Assembly: GCF_019041915.1 (NCBI RefSeq) | Contig: NZ_JAHPYF010000001.1 | Location: forward strand, 124,001 to 188,000 | From: Collinsella sp. MSK.8.10 | Lineage (GTDB): Bacteria > Actinomycetota > Coriobacteriia > Coriobacteriales > Coriobacteriaceae | DNA: 64,000 bases | Reading direction: 5' to 3' | Part shown: positions 1 through 9,647 of the stretch, piece by piece | Numbering within the stretch: position 1 is the first letter of the stretch | Layout of the letters: the number at the start of each line of letters is the position of its first letter | Position numbers and translations under genes: made by a program | The notes under the pieces: generated by a model | What the model was told of the DNA's origin: nothing | The model's input: the letters and a program-made list of their open reading frames with translations, nothing else | Database searches by the model: none

Positions 1-2
1 TG

Positions 3-827
3 GACCTCATCTTTGTCCCCGTACTCCACTGGGGCGTCGCGGGCGTCGCCATCGCCACCGCCATCGCCTACACCGTCAGCGCCGCTACGCTCTTTATTCG
101 CCTGCTCAAGACCGACTCCGTCGTCCGCGTCACCCCGCGCGACCTGGCTATCGACCCCGTCGCCCTCAAGCGCATCGTTAAGATCGGCCTGCCCGCCGGC
201 ATCCAAAGCGCTGTCTTTGCCGTCGCCAACATCATCATCCAGTCCGCCATCAACAGCCTGGGCACCGAGGTCATGGCGGCATCGAGCGCCGCCATGAGCC
301 TGGAGTACGTGTGCTACAACCTGCTCAACAGCTTTAGCCAGGCTTGCACTACCTTTGTGGGACAAAATCACGGTGCCCGTCAGATCGACCGCTGTACCAA
401 GACGCTCAAGGTCTGCCTTGTCGAAGGCGGTATCGTCGCGCTCACCACAATTATCGTTATTGTCGGCCTGGGGCGTGAGATCTTGTCGCTGTTCAACAGC
501 GATCCCAACATCGTCTCGATCGGCTATATCCGCGTGTGCTCGATCTTCCCGGCGTACGCCTTTAGCATGTTCTACGAAAACATGTCAGGCTACCTGCGCG
601 GCTTTGGTATCTCGCTCACGCCCGCCCTCATCACCATGATCTGCGTCTGCGGCATCCGCTTCTATTGGGTGTTCTGCGTGTTCCCGCACTTCCGCACCTT
701 TGCGAACATCATGATGGTCTACCCCATCAGCCTGGGCACCACGGCGTTCTTTATGGTCGTGGCGGTACTACTCTGCCACCCGGCACGCACCTATCGCGCC
801 ACCCAAGCCAAAGCGACAGCCCGCTAA
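3..827 (+). CDS. MATE family efflux transporter, 5' end outside window
   Basis: This is the C-terminal 274 residues of a MATE-type multidrug/cation antiporter (families are usually about 450 aa with 12 helices). The frame is open from the first bases, so the true start lies upstream. Long hydrophobic segments alternate with short polar loops. The stretch containing KIGLPAGIQSAVFAVANIII resembles the start of the second six-helix bundle of MATE proteins, and the segment with VGQNHGA matches the conserved region after it. The gene ends 27 bp before the convergent LysR gene. Substrate cannot be inferred. The internal ATG at 273 is not the start, because the same frame continues coherently upstream. 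Confidence 0.85.
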   Translation, partial: DLIFVPVLHWGVAGVAIATAIAYTVSAATLFIRLLKTDSVVRVTPRDLAIDPVALKRIVKIGLPAGIQSAVFAVANIIIQSAINSLGTEVMAASSAAMSLEYVCYNLLNSFSQACTTFVGQNHGARQIDRCTKTLKVCLVEGGIVALTTIIVIVGLGREILSLFNSDPNIVSIGYIRVCSIFPAYAFSMFYENMSGYLRGFGISLTPALITMICVCGIRFYWVFCVFPHFRTFANIMMVYPISLGTTAFFMVVAVLLCHPARTYRATQAKATAR

Positions 828-854
828 ACACCGCACTCAACGCCACGCCAGTCA

Positions 855-1721
855 TTAATTGACAATATGCGAGCTCATATAGTCGATAAAGCGCCTCGTG
901 GCGATGGGCATGGTGTCCCAGCTGCGCCAAGCCGCCACTACGTCGCGCGAGGGAGCATGCACGATGGGACGTACGCGAATATCGGCCCGCATGCCCTCAA
1001 CGGTACGGCGATATAGCATACTCACGCCTAGGCCCTCCTCCACCATCGCCATGATGGTGTAGTCGTCGGTGACCTCGCTCGTCACATGCGGCGACAGCTC
1101 ATGCGCCGCAAATGCATCGAGCACCAGACTCTGTTCGCCCTCGTCCAGCAGCACAAACGGCTCGGACGCCAGGTCGGCGAGTGTCACCTTTTCCTTTGCC
1201 GTCAGCGGATGCGCGGCCGGCAACAATGCTACCAACTCGTCGTGATAGACCACGCGCTTCTCGAGCCCGGTGGTAAATCCGCGCGCCGTAAAACAAAAAT
1301 CAACCACGCCATCGTGCACCCATTGAGCGTTGCGCGTATAATCGCCCTGCTTGAGGGTAAAGCGTACGCCCGGGTGCAGCGCACCAAAGTCGCGGATCAC
1401 GCGCGGCAACACAGTACGGCTCACGTTGGTAAACGTCGCAATGCGAATATCAGTCGACGAAAGCCCCAGCAGTTCCTGGCGCTTGCCCTCGAGCTCAGCC
1501 TCGGCAGTCACAATCTGTCGCAAATACGGCAGGTACTGTTTGCCATCGCGCGTAAGCGACACACCCTGCTTACCGCGCTCGATAAGCGTGGTGCCCAGCT
1601 CACGCTCGAGCGCCTTGACGGCCTGGCTCACCGCGCTTTGCGTATAACCCAGCTCGTCCGCCGCGCCCTTAAGACTGCCGCGATCGACCACCATGCAAAC
1701 AATCTGATACCGCGATGCCAT
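855..1721 (-). CDS. LysR family transcriptional regulator
   Basis: A 288-aa protein of typical LysR length. Residues 1-60 form the winged helix-turn-helix (GSLKGAADELGYTQSAVSQA). From about residue 90 the sequence looks like the periplasmic-binding-type effector domain. The start is supported by GGAGG four bases before the ATG. It is divergent from the EamA transporter at 1880, with 158 bp between the two starts. LysR proteins commonly control the divergently transcribed neighbour, so control of that exporter is a reasonable inference. The effector is unknown. Confidence 0.88.
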   Translation of the reverse strand: MASRYQIVCMVVDRGSLKGAADELGYTQSAVSQAVKALERELGTTLIERGKQGVSLTRDGKQYLPYLRQIVTAEAELEGKRQELLGLSSTDIRIATFTNVSRTVLPRVIRDFGALHPGVRFTLKQGDYTRNAQWVHDGVVDFCFTARGFTTGLEKRVVYHDELVALLPAAHPLTAKEKVTLADLASEPFVLLDEGEQSLVLDAFAAHELSPHVTSEVTDDYTIMAMVEEGLGVSMLYRRTVEGMRADIRVRPIVHAPSRDVVAAWRSWDTMPIATRRFIDYMSSHIVN

Positions 1722-1780
1722 CGTGCCTCCACATCAATGAAGCCGTAAAACGTTTTGCCAGGGCTTTTTCTGCATACATT

Positions 1781-1799
1781 AGTATTTCTTAATCATACT
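1781..1799. promoter_or_regulatory. possible LysR binding site
   Basis: AGTAT, nine bases, then ATACT: an inverted repeat of the T-N11-A type expected for LysR proteins, in the divergent intergenic region between the LysR and EamA genes. Five-base arms are short, so this is suggestive only. Confidence 0.35.
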
Positions 1800-1879
1800 G
1801 AAGATACATTCGCTTTACTACATCCACATCTGGGAGCAGAATCCTTTTTGCGAAACCGTTCTGTAACAAAAGGAGTCCC

Positions 1880-2782
1880 ATGGATCGCAAAAAAGCAATC
1901 GCGCTCTCATTTTCCGTTCCCGTCGCATGGGGCTTTTCGTATCCCCTCATGAAGATCGGCATGGACAGCATGAACGCCACGAGCATCGTCGCGCTACGCT
2001 GCATCATCGCCTTTGTGGTCTGCCTGCTGCTCTTCCACAAGCGCGCTTTCCGCATCAACCGCGACCTTATGGTCCGTGCCGCCATCATCGGCGCCATTAT
2101 GGCAACCGAGCTCACCTGCATGTGCCTGGGCTCCAGCCTCACCTCTGCCTCCACTGCCGGCTTTTTGCAGAGCCTGACGGTCGTGATCGTGCCGTTTGCC
2201 AACGCCGCCCTGCTGCGCCGCGCCCCCGAGCGCAAAGTGCTCGTCGGCACCGCCATCGTCACCTGCGGTATGTTGCTGCTCTCGGGCGCCGACTTCACCA
2301 GCCTGAACCCGGGCGCGCTCATCATGCTGCTCTCCGCCTTTGTCTACGCCGGACACATCATTGTCGCCAAGCGGTTTGTCGAAGAAGTCGATCCGCTGTC
2401 CCTGGGCGTTTGGCAGCTGGGCTTTGGCGGCCTGTTCTCGGGCATTGCCGCATGCGTCTTTGGCGGTTTCACACTTCCCAGCACGCCCAGCGAGGTCGTG
2501 GTCGTCGTCGCACTCGCACTCATCTGCTCTGCCTACGGCTTTATCACCCAAACGCTCGTGCAGCCCCACGTGCCCGCCGAGACCACCGGCTTCGCCTTCT
2601 CGCTCGAGCCGGTCTGCTCCGCCGTCTTCTCGTTCTTCCTGGTCGGCGAGGTTCTGAGCCCCATCGCCTTCTTTGGCGCTGCACTCATCCTCAGCGGCGT
2701 CATGGTGGCAACCGTCGAGCTTCCGCTCCTCCGCGCACATGGACAGGCTCGCATGGCGGGAGCGCCCGAGCACGTCTCGTAG
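1880..2782 (+). CDS. EamA/DMT family transporter
   Basis: A 300-aa integral membrane protein with about ten hydrophobic segments arranged as two EamA repeats, the usual drug/metabolite transporter architecture. The start ATG follows AAAGGAG by four bases. The first helix carries PVAWGFSYPLMKIG, a typical EamA opening, and the second repeat starts near residue 150. Exported substrate is unknown. It is divergent from the LysR gene at 855-1721, which is the probable regulator. Confidence 0.87.
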   Translation: MDRKKAIALSFSVPVAWGFSYPLMKIGMDSMNATSIVALRCIIAFVVCLLLFHKRAFRINRDLMVRAAIIGAIMATELTCMCLGSSLTSASTAGFLQSLTVVIVPFANAALLRRAPERKVLVGTAIVTCGMLLLSGADFTSLNPGALIMLLSAFVYAGHIIVAKRFVEEVDPLSLGVWQLGFGGLFSGIAACVFGGFTLPSTPSEVVVVVALALICSAYGFITQTLVQPHVPAETTGFAFSLEPVCSAVFSFFLVGEVLSPIAFFGAALILSGVMVATVELPLLRAHGQARMAGAPEHVS

Positions 2783-2870
2783 ACACTACTCCTCATACGG
2801 CCGCGGCATAAAGGTCTCCGGTGCGCCTTTACAATAGATGCAAACAGAGCATCTGACGTAAAGGAGCCCC

Positions 2871-3596
2871 ATGGACGCCGCGACCCGCGACCGCAACATA
2901 GCAACTTGGTTGGGCGATGCACCGCAGCCGGTACGTGACACTACGAACCAGCTGCTCGAGCGCATCGCCCTTTTGCGTGCCGAGCAGACTATCTACCCGG
3001 CACAAGACGACATCCTCAATGCCCTCGCCTACACGCCGGCCGACCAGGTCAAGGTTGTCATCTTGGGTCAAGACCCCTATCACGGACCCAACCAGGCAAT
3101 GGGGCTGTCGTTCTCGGTCCCCGCGACGCAAACCAAGTTGCCGCCGAGCCTGCGCAACATTTACAAGGAACTCAAAGCCGATCTGGGTTGTCCCATTCCC
3201 GCCACGGGAGACCTAACCCCATGGGCACAACAGGGCGTCCTGCTCCTCAACACTACGCTCACCGTGCGCGAGCATGCCGCCAACTCGCACGCCAAACTGG
3301 GCTGGAGCACGCTCACCGACTACGTTATCGAACGCTGCTGTCAGCTGCCCCAGCCGGTAGTCTTTTTGGCATGGGGCCGCTTTGCCCAGCAGATGGTCGA
3401 GGGCAAGCTCGTCGCAACTGACGCGGGCAAGGCAACCGACAAGTTCTGCCTGGCCTCCACGCACCCCTCGCCGCTTTCGGCCAACCGCGCCACGGCAGAA
3501 CTCCCTGCTTTTATGGGATCGCGTCCCTTCTCGGCAGCCAATCGGCTACTCGAACAACACGGCTCGACCCCCGTCAACTGGACTTGCCTCGGCTAG
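2871..3596 (+). CDS. ung: uracil-DNA glycosylase
   Basis: A 241-aa family-1 uracil-DNA glycosylase that excises uracil from DNA to begin base-excision repair. The catalytic water-activating motif GQDPYH is at residues 66-71 with Asp68, and the DNA-intercalating loop HPSPLS is at 198-203. Length fits the family (220-240 aa). The ATG follows AAAGGAG by four bases. A bidirectional terminator lies just downstream at 3611-3646. Confidence 0.97.
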   Translation: MDAATRDRNIATWLGDAPQPVRDTTNQLLERIALLRAEQTIYPAQDDILNALAYTPADQVKVVILGQDPYHGPNQAMGLSFSVPATQTKLPPSLRNIYKELKADLGCPIPATGDLTPWAQQGVLLLNTTLTVREHAANSHAKLGWSTLTDYVIERCCQLPQPVVFLAWGRFAQQMVEGKLVATDAGKATDKFCLASTHPSPLSANRATAELPAFMGSRPFSAANRLLEQHGSTPVNWTCLG

Positions 3597-3610
3597 AAGT
3601 CGATACATCA

Positions 3611-3646
3611 AAAACGCACCCGACGGCTTTCCATCGGGCGCGTTTT
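3611..3646. terminator. bidirectional intrinsic terminator
   Basis: A 16-bp stem with a four-base loop (AAAACGCACCCGACGG, loop CTTT, then the complementary arm with two mismatches) between the convergent ung and SDR genes. T-runs follow on both strands. Its right arm abuts the SDR stop codon at 3647. Confidence 0.85.
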
Positions 3647-4327
3647 CTATTCGGGCCAAATAAATTGTGTGCGGCCGGCCTCGCCGCCATCGATTAGCAG
3701 ACTCTGCCCGGTCATAAACCGGTTGGTCACGCCCACAAAGTAGATCCACTCGGCGATCTCTTGGGCGGTGGCCCAGCGTTTAAGCGGCGTGAGCTCCATA
3801 ATCTGGTTCCACAGGTGTTCGTCTTCCATCACGCAACGGTTGAGCGGCGTGATAACGCCGCCCGGGTCCACACTGTTGGCGATGGCCTGCGGTGCCAGGC
3901 GGTTTGCAAGGTTCTTGGTGTAGGCGATAACGCCGCCCTTGCTGGCAGCATAGGCAGGAAACTCCGATCCCGTATGCCCGCTCGCCGACCCCACATTGAC
4001 CACGGATTTGATAGCCGGCGCCGGCTTGGCGGCAAGCCCCTCCCCCGCAAAGGCGTAGCGCTCGGTCACGTTGATGGTGCCATACAGGTTGGCGGCGATG
4101 TCGTCAGCCGAATCCTGCGTACCGGCAACGTTCACGATCACCTGGGGTTCAAGATCGTCTGGAAACGCGTCCGGCTCGCGAACATCAACGATCAGATGGC
4201 GGTAGCGCTCGTGTTCGATCACCGCCGGCAGCAGATCAAAGCCCACGACCTCGTGGCCCTCGTCCAAAAAGCGCTGCACGCATGCGGCTCCGATACCGCC
4301 CGAAGCGCCCGTGATCAAAACCCGCAT
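3647..4327 (-). CDS. short-chain dehydrogenase/reductase (SDR) family oxidoreductase
   Basis: A 226-aa classical SDR. The dinucleotide-binding glycine motif TGASGGIG is at residues 6-13, the NAG-like motif NVAGT near 66-70, the catalytic Ser at about 114-116 and the YxxxK pair at Tyr126/Lys130. It ends ten bases before the start of nothing else and lies only 9 bp downstream of the VUT transporter gene on the same strand, so the two are probably co-transcribed. The specific substrate is not recognisable. The remaining conserved C-terminal segment LIDGGE is present. Confidence 0.85.
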   Translation of the reverse strand: MRVLITGASGGIGAACVQRFLDEGHEVVGFDLLPAVIEHERYRHLIVDVREPDAFPDDLEPQVIVNVAGTQDSADDIAANLYGTINVTERYAFAGEGLAAKPAPAIKSVVNVGSASGHTGSEFPAYAASKGGVIAYTKNLANRLAPQAIANSVDPGGVITPLNRCVMEDEHLWNQIMELTPLKRWATAQEIAEWIYFVGVTNRFMTGQSLLIDGGEAGRTQFIWPE

Positions 4328-4336
4328 ACTTGCTCC

Positions 4337-5059
4337 TTAGGCGGTTGCGTGGCGCTCGAGGTACTCGGAGCCCACATTCTCGCGCTCCCAGCCGCGCACG
4401 ACCTTGTAGCCCACGGGGCTCAGGAAAACCTCGCACAGCAGCTCGGCAACAGCGCCGGTCAGCGAGCACATGAGGACCTGCACCCAGGTCCAACCAAAGA
4501 ACGTGTGGCTCACCACAATGGCAAAGACCAAGTTGTCGATAAACTGGCCAACACCCGTGGACACATAGGAACGGAAGGCAAAGCTCGCAAAGTTATTCTT
4601 CTTGAGCATACGGCCGAGCGACTGGTTGAGCGTGGAGTTAACCACGGCAGAAACGAGCATTGCCAGCGAAGAGCCCAGCACCACGTACCAGGTGCCGCCG
4701 ATGGTGGCGTTAAGGGCGGTGTTGACCTCGATCATGCCGGTGTCGTAGTAGGCGCCCCACATACCGGGCGTGAGCGAGCATGCCCAAAAGCACAGGCTCA
4801 CGGCCAGGTTGACCAGCAGCGCGAGGATAGAGATTTTGATGGATGCCTTGGCGCCAAAGCGCTTGCAGATCATGTCCTGGCACAAAAACGAAACCCAGCT
4901 CACCACAAAGCCGCAATCGAGTGCCAGATACGGCAGGCTGATAAGCTCTTTGTTGGCCAGCAGGTTCATCATGATGACGCTCACGAAAAACAGCGAAACC
5001 GTTGCCGCGGGAATGCTCCGCAACAGGACCTTGTAGTCCTCCATGACCTTCTTGATCAT
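4337..5059 (-). CDS. VUT family (YhhQ/DUF165) transporter, putative queuosine precursor uptake
   Basis: A 240-aa protein with six or seven hydrophobic segments. The pattern around residues 30-80 (LLANKEL, then SFLCQDMICKRFG) matches the VUT/YhhQ family, members of which import queuosine precursors such as preQ0/preQ1. The start ATG has AAAGGAG seven to eight bases upstream. Its untranslated leader contains a hairpin and A-rich tail resembling a preQ1-I aptamer, which would fit the transport role. Substrate assignment is from family knowledge only. Confidence 0.82.
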   Translation of the reverse strand: MIKKVMEDYKVLLRSIPAATVSLFFVSVIMMNLLANKELISLPYLALDCGFVVSWVSFLCQDMICKRFGAKASIKISILALLVNLAVSLCFWACSLTPGMWGAYYDTGMIEVNTALNATIGGTWYVVLGSSLAMLVSAVVNSTLNQSLGRMLKKNNFASFAFRSYVSTGVGQFIDNLVFAIVVSHTFFGWTWVQVLMCSLTGAVAELLCEVFLSPVGYKVVRGWERENVGSEYLERHATA

Positions 5060-5072
5060 TATGTACTCCTTT

Positions 5073-5114
5073 GGTTTTAGGTTTAACGAGCAGGATATCG
5101 GACCCGAACTGCTC
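5073..5114 (-). promoter_or_regulatory. candidate preQ1-I-like riboswitch upstream of the VUT gene
   Basis: Read on the minus strand: stem GAGCAG/CTGCTC around a 15-base loop beginning TTCGGGT, followed by the A-rich tail GTTAAACCTAAAACC that runs directly into the Shine-Dalgarno AAAGGAG. Loop GGT can pair with tail ACC, as in an H-type pseudoknot. Gene context (VUT/YhhQ) is a known preQ1 regulon target. The loop is longer than in standard preQ1-I aptamers and invariant bases could not be verified, so this is a candidate only. Confidence 0.35.
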
Positions 5115-5215
5115 GGACGCCCCGGTCTTGAGACAACGGTGGGTATGATAGCCGCTCACACGGCATCAGGCAAGTAAATGGCGCGGCAGCCCCGCAGGGT
5201 CACCGCGCCGATGCG

Positions 5216-6829
<1,614 letters not shown>

Positions 6830-6973
6830 GCGGATCCTTTCTTGCATTGAGTGCATTACGTCGATGTAACCGTATTATTGTAGCCGCGAAATCTCGCTCT
6901 AGGGCGCCTATCAGGACAAATTCATCAGTCAGAACGTGAACGGCTAGTTATCGAAAGTATTCTGCAGCAGACT

Positions 6974-7269
6974 GTCTCAATCTGTAACAGCAGGCGACCC
7001 AAAACGGACCCAGATGTTACAGATTGAGACAAACAAACCTGCCCGCCGACACAATCTCAATCTGTAACACCTGACCGCCCAAATTGGGTCTAGCTGTTAC
7101 AAATCGAGATAAACGGAAAGGCAGGCAGCCAATGTCTCGTTCTGTAACATCTAGCCGCGCAAATCGACTCTTACTGTTACAGATTGAGACAAATAGGCAG
7201 GCGGGAAAATAACATCTCAATCTGTAACAGCTGGCGACCAAAAACGGATCCAGATGTTACAGATTGAGA
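6974..7269. repeat. four tandem palindromic units, about 80-bp period
   Basis: Four units at 6974-7030, 7055-7109, 7134-7190 and 7215-7269. Each begins with TCTCAATCTGTAACA (or a variant) and ends with its inverse TGTTACAGATTGAGA. Inner segments of about 25 bp are partly conserved (GGCGACC, AAAACGGA, CCAGA), and every spacer between units is exactly 24 bp. Unit starts are 81, 79 and 81 bp apart. Arms carry a few substitutions (unit 2 right arm TGTTACAAATCGAGA, unit 3 left arm TCTCGTTCTGTAACA). No ORF crosses the array. It lies between the prfC start and the GntR/ABC promoter. Confidence 0.95.
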
Positions 7270-7317
7270 TTGTTTTGGAGCAAGCGCGGCGCCGATGGTC
7301 TATTCCACATTTAGCTC

Positions 7318-7347
7318 TTGCATAACTGTGCATAGTGTATATATACT
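7318..7347 (+). promoter_or_regulatory. promoter of the GntR/ABC operon
   Basis: A -35-like TTGCAT (7318-7323) and a -10-like TATACT (7342-7347) with an 18-bp spacer, 49 bp upstream of the GntR start. The -10 overlaps the left half of the operator. Confidence 0.5.
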
Positions 7348-7368
7348 GTGCTTACCGGTTATATACAC
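7335..7368. promoter_or_regulatory. YtrA-type GntR operator
   Basis: GTGTATATA (7335-7343) and its perfect inverse TATATACAC (7360-7368), separated by 16 bp. AGTGTA-N-TACACT half-sites are typical of the YtrA subfamily, and the downstream gene encodes such a regulator, so autorepression is the likely role. Confidence 0.65.
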
Positions 7369-7395
7369 GTGTAGCCCAACAGCTAAGGAGCCGCT

Positions 7396-7776
7396 GTGGA
7401 CATCATCCTATCCAATTCGAGCGATAAGCCCATCTACGAGCAGATAACCTCGCAGGTCAAAGCTCAGATCTTATCGGGCACGCTCGCTGCGGGAGCCAAA
7501 CTCCCCAGCATCCGTGCACTCGCGAGCGACCTGGGTGTGAGCGTCATCACCACCAAGCGCGCCTACGCCGACCTAGAGCAACTCGGGTTTATCTGCACCG
7601 TGCAGGGCAAGGGCTGCTTTGTCGCCGAGGGCAACCAGGAACTCTTGCGCGAAAACCAGCTCTGCCATATCGAAGAGCTACTTGCGAAAGCGGCGAGCCA
7701 AGTCGAAACCCTGGGCGTCACGCGCGACAAACTGCACGAGATGCTCGACCTGGTAGCCCCCGAAACCATGCAGTAG
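7396..7776 (+). CDS. GntR family regulator, YtrA subfamily
   Basis: A 126-aa protein made of a GntR winged helix (residues 8-75: YEQITSQVKAQILSGTLAAG, then LPSIRALASDLGVS) plus a short helical tail. This is the YtrA architecture, without a ligand domain. The GTG start follows AAGGAG by five bases. It heads an operon with an ABC ATPase and a permease, as YtrA regulators usually do, and a matching inverted repeat covers its own promoter. It probably represses the operon; the inducing signal is unknown. Confidence 0.88.
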   Translation: MDIILSNSSDKPIYEQITSQVKAQILSGTLAAGAKLPSIRALASDLGVSVITTKRAYADLEQLGFICTVQGKGCFVAEGNQELLRENQLCHIEELLAKAASQVETLGVTRDKLHEMLDLVAPETMQ

Positions 7777-7799
7777 CCATCTGCAAGAAAGGCTATACC

Positions 7800-8681
7800 A
7801 TGCAAAACCTTTTAGAACTCAAAGGCATCTCACGCCGTGTGAGCGACCGCTTTTCACTACGCGACGTCACGCTCGCTGTGGAGCCCGGCCAGATCGTTGG
7901 CTTTGTAGGCGCAAACGGCGCCGGCAAGACAACGACCATTCGCGCCGCGCTCGGGCTTATAAAGCTCGATGCCGGCGAGGTGCACCTGTTTGGGCAGCGC
8001 TGTGGCGCCGACGCGCCCGATGAATCGCAACGCCATCTACGCTCCCGCGTCGGTCTTGTCCTGGACACGTGCCCCTTCCCCTCCACGCTCAGGGTGGGCC
8101 AGATCGAGTCGCTCGTATGCCCGGCGTACCCCACGTGGGACCGCGAAACGTTCGCCGGATTCATCAACCGATTTGGCCTCGATCCCAAGACAAAGGTCAA
8201 GGACCTCTCCCGCGGCATGGGCATGAAACTGCAGCTTGCCTGTGCACTCAGCCACAATGCCAAGCTGCTCGTTTTGGACGAAGCCACCGCGGGCCTCGAT
8301 CCCATGGCACGCGAGGAACTGCTTGATGAGCTGCTTGCCTTTGTCGCCGATGGCCAGCACAGCGTGTTACTCTCGAGCCACATTACGTCCGACCTCGATC
8401 GCACCGCTGATCGCGCCATCTGCATCGAAAATGGCTCGATTATTTTTGACCTGCCGCGCGAGGACATTACCGACCGCGCCGGCATCGCTCACTGCACCCA
8501 GGCGCAGGCCGCCGAGCTTATGGCTTGCGTCGAAGGCACCCGTGCCGCCCACCACGCCTACAGCGTGGACGTGCTCGTGCCCAACCGTCGCGAAACGCTC
8601 GAGGCCTTTCCCGAGATTCCCTGCGATCGGGCAACCATTGATGACTATCTGCGCCTCATGCTGAAAGGGGCTTCGAAATGA
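7800..8681 (+). CDS. ABC transporter ATP-binding protein
   Basis: A 293-aa nucleotide-binding subunit. Walker A GANGAGKTT is at residues 37-45, the signature is a degenerate LSRGMGMK near 138-145, Walker B is LLVLDEATAGLDP, and the H-loop is SSH. The last 60 residues are a C-terminal extension of the kind seen in YtrB/BcrA-type ATPases. It starts 23 bp after the GntR gene and its stop overlaps the permease start (ATGA). Together they form a YtrABC-like exporter, substrate unknown. Confidence 0.92.
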   Translation: MQNLLELKGISRRVSDRFSLRDVTLAVEPGQIVGFVGANGAGKTTTIRAALGLIKLDAGEVHLFGQRCGADAPDESQRHLRSRVGLVLDTCPFPSTLRVGQIESLVCPAYPTWDRETFAGFINRFGLDPKTKVKDLSRGMGMKLQLACALSHNAKLLVLDEATAGLDPMAREELLDELLAFVADGQHSVLLSSHITSDLDRTADRAICIENGSIIFDLPREDITDRAGIAHCTQAQAAELMACVEGTRAAHHAYSVDVLVPNRRETLEAFPEIPCDRATIDDYLRLMLKGASK

Positions 8682-9376
8682 AACGCGCCTTTATGTCCGA
8701 GCTCGCCATCGTTCGCTCGCTTGCCCCAAGCATTGCGGGTGTCGGCTTGTTCATATTCGTCGTGCTGACCCTTGCCAACGCATCGGACGGCGATTCCGGC
8801 ATGAGCGCCGGCGCCTGCGCGGTCAGTGCCATGTCGCCCATCATGGTCATGAGCTCGCTGGCCGGCTTCGACAATCAAAACGGATGGGAGCGTTATCGGG
8901 CAACGCTGCCCCTCTCGCGCAAAGACATTATTTGTGCCCGTTACCTGAGCGTTATTGTCTTCTCCGCCGTCATGGCATGTACAGCTACGCTTTTGAATAT
9001 CGTCGCCATCCCGCTCTTCAACAGCGCGGGCATTCCTTCGACGGGACAGACGGTCTTTGAAATCGCAATCGCCTCGGCAGCATCGATGCTCATCTCCCTC
9101 ATGATGGTGTTTTTGGCGCAGCCGCTGTTCTTTCGCTTTGGACACATGGAGGCGCTGCGCCTGTCCGTTGGTCTGTTTGCCATGCTCGGATGCCTTGCCA
9201 TGGCCACGCTGAGCTCCTCCAACCCCATCAGCAACTGGCTCATGTCGATTGCCGGAGCGAATCCCGATCCTGCCGTTCTGGGCTGTCTGTGTGCAGGCAT
9301 CGCCGCACTTGCCCTCGCGCTATGTGCAATCAGCTGCGCCGTCAGCACCAAGGTTTATCGAGCACGCGATCTGTAA
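8678..9376 (+). CDS. ABC-2 type permease subunit
   Basis: A 232-aa membrane protein with six hydrophobic segments, overlapping the ATPase gene by four bases. The segment WERYRATLPLSRKDIICARY, between the second and third helices, is characteristic of ABC-2 permeases of bacitracin/lantibiotic or YtrC-like exporters. It is the membrane partner of the preceding ATPase. No terminator is obvious in the 270 bp that follow. Confidence 0.85.
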   Translation: MKRAFMSELAIVRSLAPSIAGVGLFIFVVLTLANASDGDSGMSAGACAVSAMSPIMVMSSLAGFDNQNGWERYRATLPLSRKDIICARYLSVIVFSAVMACTATLLNIVAIPLFNSAGIPSTGQTVFEIAIASAASMLISLMMVFLAQPLFFRFGHMEALRLSVGLFAMLGCLAMATLSSSNPISNWLMSIAGANPDPAVLGCLCAGIAALALALCAISCAVSTKVYRARDL

Positions 9377-9647
9377 TCGACAGCTAAAGGACTTGGGCGG
9401 CGCCCCACCTCATTTACTAGATAAGACGAAGCAGCAACAACGCCGCCGCCCTTCGAAGCATGCCGTTTAGATCTTGGAAACCAAAGAGAAGTCGACAGCA
9501 TATCGACAATTCGAGCCTTCACCAAATGGCTCCCCGGAACATAACCCCCGTCTCGCCGCGGCCATATCAAACCTTCATGGTGGGGCGGTATCCTCATGTC
9601 CATAAAACTCGCAGGATAAACCCATTATCCAAGGAGGCACCGCACCC

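Larger units (their letters stand above)
6830..7395. other. 566-bp intergenic region dominated by a palindrome array
   Basis: No gene is credible here. It contains the upstream end of prfC, the four-unit palindrome array (6974-7269), and the promoter and operator of the GntR/ABC operon (7318-7368). Confidence 0.8.

Noticed and set aside
1856..1867. A fifth copy of the palindrome arm (CGTTCTGTAACA)
   Set aside because: Twelve matching bases with no partner arm; likely chance.
3761..5080. 439-aa plus-strand frame over the SDR and VUT genes
   Set aside because: Both genes on the other strand have clear motifs; this frame has none.
6974..7269. CRISPR array
   Set aside because: Units are palindromes with only 24-bp gaps, only four copies, and no cas genes nearby.
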